Shown here one piece after another: positions 8,058 to 14,722 of a stretch of DNA of 64,000 nucleotides. This stretch comes from Blastococcus tunisiensis. Its GTDB lineage: Bacteria; Actinomycetota; Actinomycetes; Mycobacteriales; Geodermatophilaceae. The position numbers were made by a program, and so were the translations under genes. The first letter of the stretch is position 1; every line of letters starts with the position of its first letter. The notes below the pieces were generated by a model. The model did not search any database, was not told where the DNA came from, and was given only the letters and a program-made list of their open reading frames with translations. The stretch covers positions 152,551 to 216,550 of the forward strand of contig NZ_FOND01000002.1 in assembly GCF_900112815.1 (NCBI RefSeq). Reading direction: 5' to 3'.

Positions 8058-9196
8058 CGGCCGCGCCGCTGCTCGACCGCGTCCGGGCGAGGCTGGCGCT
8101 GCACCCCGGCCCGCCGACCCGGGCCGGCGTCGCCGCACTCGTCCGCGAGGAGGCCGGTGGACTGCTCGGGGACGACGACGTCCTCCTGGCAGTCCGCGAC
8201 GCCGTCGACGAGCTGGCCGGCGCCGGCCCCCTCGAGGTGCTGCTGCGGATGCCCCAGGTCACCGACGTCCTCGTGAACGGACCGGATCAGGTGTGGGTCG
8301 ACCGCGGCGCCGGGCTGGAGCTGACCGACGTCCGGTTCCCCGACGACGACGCCGTCCGCCGGCTCGCCGCCCGGCTCGCGGCCACGGCCGGCCGGCGGCT
8401 CGACGACGCCTCGCCCTGGGTGGACGTCGGGCTCGGCGACGGCACCCGACTGCACGCCGTCCTGCCGCCGGTGTCGGGGAGCGGCACGTGCCTGTCGCTG
8501 CGCGTCCTGCGCCGGACCGCGCACTCCCTCGCGGAGCTGGCGGCGCTCGGCACGCTCCCCGGGGCGAGCGAGCAGCTGCTGCGCGCCGTGGTGGCGGGCC
8601 GATCGGCGTTCCTGGTCACCGGCGGCACCGGGTCGGGGAAGACCACCCTGCTCTCGGCGCTGCTCGGCGCCACCGATCCCACCGACCGCATCGTCGTCTG
8701 CGAGGATGCCCCCGAGCTGGCTCCCGAGCATCCGCACGTCGTCCGGTTGGTCACCCGACCGCCGAACGTGGAGGGGGTCGGCGCCGTGACGCTGCGGGAC
8801 CTGGTGCGGCAGGCCCTGCGCATGCGACCGGACCGGCTGGTCGTCGGCGAGGTCCGCGGGGCGGAGGTGACGGACCTGCTGGCCGCGCTGAACACCGGGC
8901 ACGACGGCGGCTGCGGCACGCTGCACGCCAACCGCCCGGCCGAGGTCCCGGCCCGGCTGGAGGCCCTGGCGGTCGCCGCCGGGCTGGACCGCGCCGCGGT
9001 GCACAGCCAGGCTGCCGCGGCACTGGCGCTCGTGGTGCACCTGCGGCGCACCCCGTCCGGGCGCCGGGTGACCGAGCTGGGGGTGGTGCGCCGATCGGGT
9101 GACGCCGTCGTCGTCGAGCCCGGGTGGCGGGCCGACGGCGGCGACGTGCCGGCGGCCGGGCGACTGCGGGCCCTGCTGGCCGGGGGGCCGGCGTGA
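8054..9196 (+). CDS. tadA: TadA-type secretion ATPase (CpaF family)
   Basis: A 380-residue hexameric secretion ATPase that powers Flp/Tad pilus assembly at the inner membrane. Visible are the N-terminal domain with DVLVNGP (residues 71-77), Walker A TGGTGSGKTTLL (189-200), the Asp box VCEDAPEL, Walker B region LVVGEVRG and the His box NTGHDGGCGTLHAN. Start is GTG 8054 because it overlaps the ssd stop in GTGA. The stop TGA at 9194-9196 shares a base with an ATG that opens a short relay ORF leading to tadB. Confidence 0.95.
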   Translation: MTAAPLLDRVRARLALHPGPPTRAGVAALVREEAGGLLGDDDVLLAVRDAVDELAGAGPLEVLLRMPQVTDVLVNGPDQVWVDRGAGLELTDVRFPDDDAVRRLAARLAATAGRRLDDASPWVDVGLGDGTRLHAVLPPVSGSGTCLSLRVLRRTAHSLAELAALGTLPGASEQLLRAVVAGRSAFLVTGGTGSGKTTLLSALLGATDPTDRIVVCEDAPELAPEHPHVVRLVTRPPNVEGVGAVTLRDLVRQALRMRPDRLVVGEVRGAEVTDLLAALNTGHDGGCGTLHANRPAEVPARLEALAVAAGLDRAAVHSQAAAALALVVHLRRTPSGRRVTELGVVRRSGDAVVVEPGWRADGGDVPAAGRLRALLAGGPA

Positions 9197-9245
9197 TGGG
9201 GCCCGGCGTGACCGGGGGCTTGGCGTGACCGGGGGCTTGGCGTGA
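9196..9245 (+). other. 17-bp tandem repeat forming coupled mini-ORFs before tadB
   Basis: The unit GGCGTGACCGGGGGCTT is repeated at 9205-9221 and 9222-9238, with a third partial copy at 9239 that supplies the tadB start. Each copy contains GTG, and because the period is 17 each GTG frame ends at TGA exactly overlapping the next copy's GTG (GTGA). Thus the tadA stop (TGATG) leads to a mini-ORF at 9196-9228, then one at 9225-9245, then tadB at 9242. This could carry ribosomes across the gap, or simply be a neutral duplication. Confidence 0.7.
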
Positions 9246-10033
9246 CCGGGGCCCTCCTGGCCGCTGCCCTCGCGGTGCTGCTCTGGCCGGACGCGGGCAC
9301 GCTGCGGCGGGCACGGCTGCGCGCGGTGCGGTCCGGCCCCGCGGGTGTCGGACCGCGGCCCCGCACCGTGCCGCTCCCCGTCGCGGTCGCGGTCTCGGTG
9401 GCCGCGGTGGCCGTCGCGGTGAGCACCCCCGTGGTCGCCGGCCTCGCCGGGGTCGGGGCGATCGCCGGGGCCCGGTCCTGGCAGTCCCACCGGCAGGCGC
9501 GCCGCGCCGAGGGCCGGCTGCGGTCGCTCACCGAGGGGCTGGGTGCGCTCGGTGCCGAGCTGCGCAGCGGGCGCTCCGTCGAGGCGGCGACCGACGCCGC
9601 GGTGGCGGCGTGCGCCGACGACGCGTGCGGCGCCGCGCTCGCCGCGGCCCTGCGCGCACCCGGCGTCCCCGTGCCGCAGGGCGGGGACGCCGAGTTCGTC
9701 GGCGCCCTCCGCCGGATCGCGGCGGCCGTCCTGCTGAGCGCGCGGACGGGATGCTCCCTCGCCGCCGTGACGGCCGCGGTGGAGGACGACCTGCGGGCGC
9801 GGCGACGGCTGAGGCAGGAACTGCGCACGGCGACCGCCGGGCCCCGGGCGAGCGCGCTGCTGCTGGCCGGCCTGCCGGTGCTCGGGCTGGTCATGGGCAG
9901 CGGGGTGGGTGCCGACCCGTGGGGGGTGCTGACCACGACGGGCACCGGTCAGGTGCTCCTGGTGGCCGGGGTGGCCCTGGAGTTCGCCGGGCTGGCCTGG
10001 TCCGCGCGGCTGGTGCGGCGGGCCGTCCGGTGA
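9242..10033 (+). CDS. tadB: TadB-like type II secretion F-family inner-membrane protein
   Basis: A 263-residue membrane platform protein of the Flp/Tad secretion system. The middle cytoplasmic part (about residues 85-190) matches the T2SSF domain (LGALGAELRSGRSVEAA, then LLSARTGCSLAAV), flanked by hydrophobic helices near residues 1-15, 45-75 and 200-250. Shorter than proteobacterial TadB, as usual for the mycobacterial-type locus. Start is GTG 9242, the last of three repeated GTG codons in a tandem repeat. It overlaps tadC by GTGA at 10030-10033. Confidence 0.85.
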   Translation: MTGALLAAALAVLLWPDAGTLRRARLRAVRSGPAGVGPRPRTVPLPVAVAVSVAAVAVAVSTPVVAGLAGVGAIAGARSWQSHRQARRAEGRLRSLTEGLGALGAELRSGRSVEAATDAAVAACADDACGAALAAALRAPGVPVPQGGDAEFVGALRRIAAAVLLSARTGCSLAAVTAAVEDDLRARRRLRQELRTATAGPRASALLLAGLPVLGLVMGSGVGADPWGVLTTTGTGQVLLVAGVALEFAGLAWSARLVRRAVR

Positions 10034-10755
10034 CGTCGCACCCGGCGGCGCTGCTGGTGCTCGCCGCCGCGCTGCTGCTCTGGTCACCGACGGCGCGGCT
10101 CGCGGGGCTCCGTGCCCGGGGGCTGCGCACTCCAGCGGAGGAGGCCGGAACCGGCTCCGGCGACCCGCCGGTACAACGGCGGCGGTGGCTGTTCGCCGCC
10201 GGCGCGGGGCTCGCGGCGGGACTCCTGGTCGGTGGCGTGCTGGGCGCCGGTGCTGCCGTCGTGATCGCCGTGGTGGCGGACCGGCTGCTGCGGGGCGGCG
10301 ATCCGGAGGGGAACGAGCGGGCGGCGCTGTCCCGCGAGCTCCCTGGCGCCTGCGACCTGCTGGGCGTCTGCCTGTCCGCGGGTGTGCCTGTGGGGGCGGC
10401 GCTGGCCGCGGTGGGTGCGGCGGTACCCGACCCGCTGTCCCGGCACCTGACCGCCGTGTCGGCTCTGGGCCGGCTGGGTGCCGAACCGCGGCGGGCATGG
10501 GCGGGGGTGCCCGCGGAGCTGGGCCCCCTGGGCCGCGTCCTGGTACGCGCCGGGGAGTCGGGCGCCGCGGCGGCGCCCGCCCTGCAGGCACTTGCCGCGG
10601 ACGCTCGTGCCTCGGAGCGGGCGGCCACCGAGGCCGCCGTCCGACGGGCCGGCGTCTGGGTGCTCGCACCTCTCGGGCTCTGCTTCCTCCCGGCGTTCGT
10701 CTGCCTGGGTGTGGTGCCCATGGTCCTCGGCCTGGCCGGCGAGCTGCTCGGCTGA
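10030..10755 (+). CDS. tadC: TadC-like type II secretion F-family protein
   Basis: A 241-residue second T2SSF platform protein. It carries N-terminal hydrophobic helices (about residues 5-20 and 48-85), a T2SSF domain with ELPGACDLLGVCLSAGVPVG and [14 protein letters not shown], and a C-terminal helix pair ending in PMVLGLAGELLG. Start GTG 10030 overlaps the tadB stop. A 118-bp gap with a strong Shine-Dalgarno separates it from the pilin gene downstream. Confidence 0.85.
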   Translation: MTSHPAALLVLAAALLLWSPTARLAGLRARGLRTPAEEAGTGSGDPPVQRRRWLFAAGAGLAAGLLVGGVLGAGAAVVIAVVADRLLRGGDPEGNERAALSRELPGACDLLGVCLSAGVPVGAALAAVGAAVPDPLSRHLTAVSALGRLGAEPRRAWAGVPAELGPLGRVLVRAGESGAAAAPALQALAADARASERAATEAAVRRAGVWVLAPLGLCFLPAFVCLGVVPMVLGLAGELLG

Positions 10756-10873
10756 CGGCTGTGCACAGGCTCCCGGGCCGTCCACAGATCGCCGGTGACC
10801 CTGGGACGGCGCCGCGCCCGCCGACAGGCTCGGGGAGCGGCCCGGCAGGCGGGCCCCGAGCGAGGAGGTACCA

Positions 10874-11137
10874 GTGGAGCGCACACCGATCCCGGTCGAG
10901 GAACGCAGCGAGGTCACCGGCGGGGAGGGCCAGCCCCTGCGGCCGCCGGGTCGGCTCGCCCGGCGGTGGGCCGCCGTCCGTGCCACCCCGCAGGCGGGGA
11001 TGAGCACGGCCGAGTACGCCGTCGGGACGGTGGCCGCCTGCGCGTTCGCCGCCGTCCTCTACCGGGTGGTCACCGGCGGCTCGGTGGTGACCGGGCTGAC
11101 CGACCTGGTCGAGTCGGCCCTCGCCACGCTCTCCTGA
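10874..11137 (+). CDS. Flp-type pilin, DUF4244 family
   Basis: An 87-residue prepilin-like protein, homologous in layout to M. tuberculosis Rv3656c. It has an unusually long 42-residue charged leader, then the cleavage context AG/MSTAEYAVG with cleavage expected after Gly42 and the conserved Glu at +5 (Glu47), then one transmembrane helix of about 20 residues. It is the presumed major subunit of the Tad pilus or pseudopilus. GTG start at 10874 is set by a strong Shine-Dalgarno GAGGAGG at 10861-10867. No prepilin peptidase gene is present in the cluster. Confidence 0.85.
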   Translation: MERTPIPVEERSEVTGGEGQPLRPPGRLARRWAAVRATPQAGMSTAEYAVGTVAACAFAAVLYRVVTGGSVVTGLTDLVESALATLS

Positions 11138-11140
11138 CCG

Positions 11141-11515
11141 ATGCGGCCCCGCACCGCGTCCCGGCCGCACCGGGAGGCGGGGATGGTCACCGCCGAGACG
11201 GCCGTCGTCCTGCCGGTGCTGCTCCTCGTCCTGGCCGGTGTCGTCGCCGCGGTCACCGTGGTCGGTGCCCAGCTGCGCTGCGTGGACGCGGCGCGGGAGG
11301 GCGCCCGGGCCGCCGCCCGCGGCGAGGACGTCGCGACCGTCCGCGCGCTGGCGGGCCGGGCCGCGCCCGCCGGCGCGGTCACCACCGTGAGATCCCAGGG
11401 GGAGGAGGTCGCCGTGACCGTGGCGGCCGCGGTCGCCCCGCTGGGGCCGGTCCCGCTCCGGATCACCGTGTCGGCGGTGGCCGTGGCGCTCCGGGAACCG
11501 GGTGCTCCCGGATGA
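11141..11515 (+). CDS. TadE-family pseudopilin
   Basis: A 124-residue TadE-like minor pilin. The leader ends in EAG/MVTAETAVVLP, with cleavage expected after Gly14 and Glu at +5 (Glu19), followed by a long hydrophobic helix and a small extracytoplasmic domain with two cysteine-poor beta segments. The conserved CVDAAREGARAAARGE stretch typical of TadE lies after the helix. It begins 3 bases after the pilin stop and overlaps the next gene by ATGA. Confidence 0.88.
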   Translation: MRPRTASRPHREAGMVTAETAVVLPVLLLVLAGVVAAVTVVGAQLRCVDAAREGARAAARGEDVATVRALAGRAAPAGAVTTVRSQGEEVAVTVAAAVAPLGPVPLRITVSAVAVALREPGAPG

Positions 11516-11880
11516 GGCGCCCGGTGCCGGAGTCGGAGCGGGGCTCGGCCACCGTGTGGGTACTCGCGCTCGGCGGCGTCCTCGCGGTGATCGGGATGGC
11601 GGCGGTGCTGACCGGCGCGGCGGTCGTGGCCCGGCACCGGGCCACGGCCGCCGCCGACCTGGCCGCCCTGGCCGGGGCGGTCCGGGCCGTGCAGGGGGCC
11701 GATGCGTGCCGGAGCGCGGCCGAGCTGGCCCGCGCGAACGCCGCCGAGCTCGTCGCCTGCGTGGTCGGGGACGGGGCGGTGGTCGAGGTGTCGGTCAGCG
11801 TGCCGGTGCGGCTCGGCCCGCTGGGTGCCGTCTCGGCCACCGCCCACGCCCGCGCGGGACCCGTCGCGCCGGCGCCGTAG
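11512..11880 (+). CDS. TadE-like membrane protein (Rv3654c-like)
   Basis: A 122-residue protein of the family named for its place between the secretion locus and the helicase. It starts with ERGSATVWVLAL, resembling a prepilin leader with Gly11, but Trp instead of Glu at +5. A hydrophobic helix spans roughly residues 14-37, followed by ATAAADLAALAGA, characteristic of TadE/TadG-like proteins. It overlaps TadE by ATGA. Its stop codon lies inside the first copy of a 26-bp tandem repeat, so the C-terminal residues are repeat-encoded. Confidence 0.82.
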   Translation: MRRPVPESERGSATVWVLALGGVLAVIGMAAVLTGAAVVARHRATAAADLAALAGAVRAVQGADACRSAAELARANAAELVACVVGDGAVVEVSVSVPVRLGPLGAVSATAHARAGPVAPAP

Positions 11881-11957
11881 CGGGACCCGTCGCGCCGGCG
11901 CCGTAGCGGGACCCGTCGCGCCGGCGCCGTAGCGGGACCCGTCGCGCCGGCGTCGTA
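11854..11957. repeat. four copies of a 26-bp tandem repeat across a stop codon
   Basis: Four head-to-tail copies of GCGGGACCCGTCGCGCCGGCGCCGTA occur at 11854-11879, 11880-11905, 11906-11931 and 11932-11957, the last with one C-to-T change, followed by a decayed fifth start. The first copy encodes the end of the TadE-like gene and its TAG stop. The array fills the gap before the convergent helicase gene. Confidence 0.92.
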
Positions 11958-12005
11958 GCGGGGCCCGTTCCGCGGCCGCGGGAGGGCGGCGCACGAGACG
12001 ATCGC

Positions 12006-14504
12006 TCAGAAGACGATGTCGTCCTCGACCTCGTCGTCCGCGTCCCCGGGACCGGAGTCTGGGGCACCGCTGCGGGCCCCCGCCGCCACGTCTCGCTCGG
12101 TCCCGTCGCGCTCGCTGCCCTCGTGCTCGCCCCTGTCGCGCTCGGCGCGGCCCCGGTCGGCGCCGGGCATGCCCTCGGCGGTGGCCAGTTCGTCGAGCAC
12201 CACGTCGAGGACGCGCACGGCCCCGGCCTTGTCGAGCGGATCGTTGCCGTTGCCGCACTTGGGCGACTGGACGCAGGAGGGGCAGCCGCTCTCGCACTCG
12301 CAGCTGGCCACGGTCGCGCGGGTCGCCTGCAGCCAGCGGCGCAGCACGGCGAACCCGCGCTCGCTGAAGCCGGCGCCGCCGGGGTGACCGTCGTAGACGA
12401 AGATCGTCGCGGTGCCGGTGTCCGGGTGCAGCGCCGTGGACAGTCCACCGAGGTCCCAGCGGTCGCAGGTGGCCAGCAGCGGCAGGATGCCGATCGCCGC
12501 GTGCTCGGCGGCGTGCAGCGCGCCGGGCAGCTCGACGTCGTCCACCTCGGCGCGCTCGACCGCGCGGTCGCCGAGGGTCCACCAGACCGCCCGGGTGCGC
12601 AGCTGGCGCGGGGGGAGGTCCAGCGGGAACTCCGCGAGCACCTCGCCGCTGCCGAGCCTCCGCCGTTGGTAGGCCACGACCCGGTTGGTGACGTCGACGA
12701 CGCCGGTGTGGGCGGTCACGGCGCCGAGTGGGCGGGTCCGCTCGACCGCGACGATCGACAGGTCGGTGACGTCACGGGCCACCGTCGTCCACTCGGGATC
12801 GTCGGCGTGCACGACCGCGCAGGCGTCGGCCACGTCGAACTCGTCGACGACGAAGGTCTCCCCGCGGTGCACGTACAGCGCGCCCTGGTGCACCGTCGCG
12901 TGCGCCGCACCGCCGTCGACGGTGCCGAGCAGACGCCCCGTCCCGGTCTCGATGATCGACACCGGTTCGCCGCCGCTGCCCCGGATGTCGACGTCGGGCC
13001 TACCCCGTCCGGCCCAGTACCAGCCGGCCGGGCGGCGCCGCAGCGACCCGGCGGCCACCAGCTCCTCCAGTTGCGCCTCCGCGACCGGTCCGCCGAAGTC
13101 GGGCAGGTCCGCCGGTGTCAGGGGCAGCTCCGCGGCGGCGCAGCACAGCTGCGGACCCAGCACGTAGGGGTTGGCCGGGTCGGTCACGGTGGCCTCGATC
13201 GGCCGCCCGAACACCGCCCGCGGGTGGTGGGCGAGGTAGTGGTCCAGCGGGTCGTCGCGGGCGACGAAGACGACCAGCGACTCCTTCTGCGCCCGTCCCG
13301 CGCGGCCGGCCTGCTGCCACAGCGACGCCAGCGTGCCGGGGTAGCCGGCCAGCACCACGGCGTCCAGCCCGGCGATGTCGATGCCGAGCTCCAAGGCGTT
13401 CGTCGTCGCGACGCCCAGCAGGTCCCCGGACGACAGCCACCGTTCCAGCTCGCGCCGTTCCTCGGGGAGGTAGCCGCCGCGGTAGGAGTCCACCCGGCGG
13501 ACCAGGTCGTCGCGGCCCCGGTCGTGCAGCAGCCGGCGGGCCTGCTCGGCGACCGACTCCGCGCTGCGCCGGGACCGGACGAAGGCGAGCGTCCGGGCGC
13601 CGCGCTCCACCAGGTCGGCGAGCAGGCCGGCGGCATCCGCGGCGGCCGACCGGCGCAGCGGCGCGCCGTGCTCCCCGGTCCGCTCGGTCAGCGGCGGCTC
13701 CCACAGGGCGAAGGTCGCGCCGGGCCGGGGCGAGCCGTCCGCCGTCACGGCCTCGACGGGGGAGCCGACCAGCCGTGTGGCGGCCGTCGCCGGGTCGGCC
13801 ACCGTGGCCGAGGCGAGCACGAACACCGGCTCGGCGCCGTAGCGGCGGCAGATCCGCCGCAGCCGGCGCAGCACGTGCCCGACGTGCGAGCCGAAGACGC
13901 CGCGGTAGGCGTGGCACTCGTCGATGACCACGTACGCCACCCGGCGGAGCGTGCTGGACCACCGCTGGTGCGCCGGCAGGATCCCGCGGTGCAACATGTC
14001 GGGGTTGGTCACGATCCAGCGGGAGTGCCGCCGGACCCAGTCCCTCTCCTCGGCCGGGGTGTCGCCGTCGTAGGCCGCCGGGCGCACGGAGGGGTCGGCC
14101 AGCGCGGCCACCGAGGCCAGCTGGTCGCGGGCCAGCGCCTTGGTGGGCGCCAGGTACAGCACGCAGGCGCGCGGGTCCTCGGCCAGCCGGGTCAGCGCGG
14201 GCAGCTGGTAGGCCAGCGACTTGCCCGAGGCCGTCCCGGTCGCGACGACGACGTGCCGCCCGTCGCGGGCCAGCTGCGCCGCCTCCACCTGGTGCCGGTA
14301 GGGCGCCGGCACCCCGCGGTCCTCGAGCCGGGACCGCAGGGCCGGGGCCACCCACGCCGGCCAGGGGAGCACGGCACTCTCCCGCACCGGGACGGAGTGC
14401 ACGTGGGTGACCGGCTGCTCCTCCTCGGCGGTCCCGGCGAGGACCGACGCCAGGAGCTCCGCCCCCGGCGGGGCGGCCGGGCGGACCGGGTGGAGCGTCG
14501 TCAC
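12006..14504 (-). CDS. MrfA/Hrq1-type DEAD/DEAH helicase with DUF1998 zinc-binding domain
   Basis: An 832-residue superfamily 2 helicase, homologue of Rv3649 and B. subtilis MrfA, which repairs mitomycin-induced DNA damage. Motif I is ATGTASGKS (about residues 89-97), motif II is DECH in VVIDECHAYRG, motif VI is QQAGRAGR, and the C-terminal four-cysteine cluster CECESGCPSC...C is the DUF1998 iron/zinc-binding signature. An acidic tail ends the protein. Start GTG 14504 is preferred since the conserved sequence begins there; an ATG at 14579 adds 25 unlike residues and would cover the presumed hppA control region. It is convergent with the tad locus, a conserved actinobacterial arrangement. Confidence 0.9.
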   Translation of the reverse strand: MTTLHPVRPAAPPGAELLASVLAGTAEEEQPVTHVHSVPVRESAVLPWPAWVAPALRSRLEDRGVPAPYRHQVEAAQLARDGRHVVVATGTASGKSLAYQLPALTRLAEDPRACVLYLAPTKALARDQLASVAALADPSVRPAAYDGDTPAEERDWVRRHSRWIVTNPDMLHRGILPAHQRWSSTLRRVAYVVIDECHAYRGVFGSHVGHVLRRLRRICRRYGAEPVFVLASATVADPATAATRLVGSPVEAVTADGSPRPGATFALWEPPLTERTGEHGAPLRRSAAADAAGLLADLVERGARTLAFVRSRRSAESVAEQARRLLHDRGRDDLVRRVDSYRGGYLPEERRELERWLSSGDLLGVATTNALELGIDIAGLDAVVLAGYPGTLASLWQQAGRAGRAQKESLVVFVARDDPLDHYLAHHPRAVFGRPIEATVTDPANPYVLGPQLCCAAAELPLTPADLPDFGGPVAEAQLEELVAAGSLRRRPAGWYWAGRGRPDVDIRGSGGEPVSIIETGTGRLLGTVDGGAAHATVHQGALYVHRGETFVVDEFDVADACAVVHADDPEWTTVARDVTDLSIVAVERTRPLGAVTAHTGVVDVTNRVVAYQRRRLGSGEVLAEFPLDLPPRQLRTRAVWWTLGDRAVERAEVDDVELPGALHAAEHAAIGILPLLATCDRWDLGGLSTALHPDTGTATIFVYDGHPGGAGFSERGFAVLRRWLQATRATVASCECESGCPSCVQSPKCGNGNDPLDKAGAVRVLDVVLDELATAEGMPGADRGRAERDRGEHEGSERDGTERDVAAGARSGAPDSGPGDADDEVEDDIVF

Positions 14505-14556
14505 CCCTCCACTGTCACACCTTCCGCCGACACGGGGCGGCGGCGAATGCCACCGG

Positions 14557-14613
14557 TGTGATACAGGTAACAGCACCACCGGGGTGGATGCACCCTGTGT
14601 GATCTCCCTTACA
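14557..14613 (+). promoter_or_regulatory. two CRP-like palindromes upstream of hppA
   Basis: TGTGATACAGGTAACA at 14557-14572 and TGTGATCTCCCTTACA at 14598-14613 each differ from the CRP consensus TGTGA-N6-TCACA at a single position. Their centres are 41 bp apart, about four helical turns. The second overlaps a possible -10 hexamer TACACT (14610-14615). They lie in the divergent gap between the helicase and hppA. Confidence 0.45.
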
Positions 14614-14722
14614 CTCCGGCAGCGTTCGGTGCACGGGGGTTCCCGGTGCGCCGGGCGGAACCTCCGCCGACCCGGGGAGCACCGACGCCTCCCGGGGGCT
14701 GCGACCGCATTTGGAGGAACAC

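Noticed and set aside
6875-11170. A 1431-codon open frame on the minus strand across the tad locus
   Set aside because: It is antisense to seven well-supported genes and is made of Arg/Pro/Gly low-complexity sequence, typical of open frames created by extreme GC content.
10874-11880. Incomplete tad locus because prepilin peptidase and outer-membrane secretin are missing
   Set aside because: The reduced locus is standard in high-GC Gram-positives, which lack the outer-membrane parts and keep the peptidase elsewhere.
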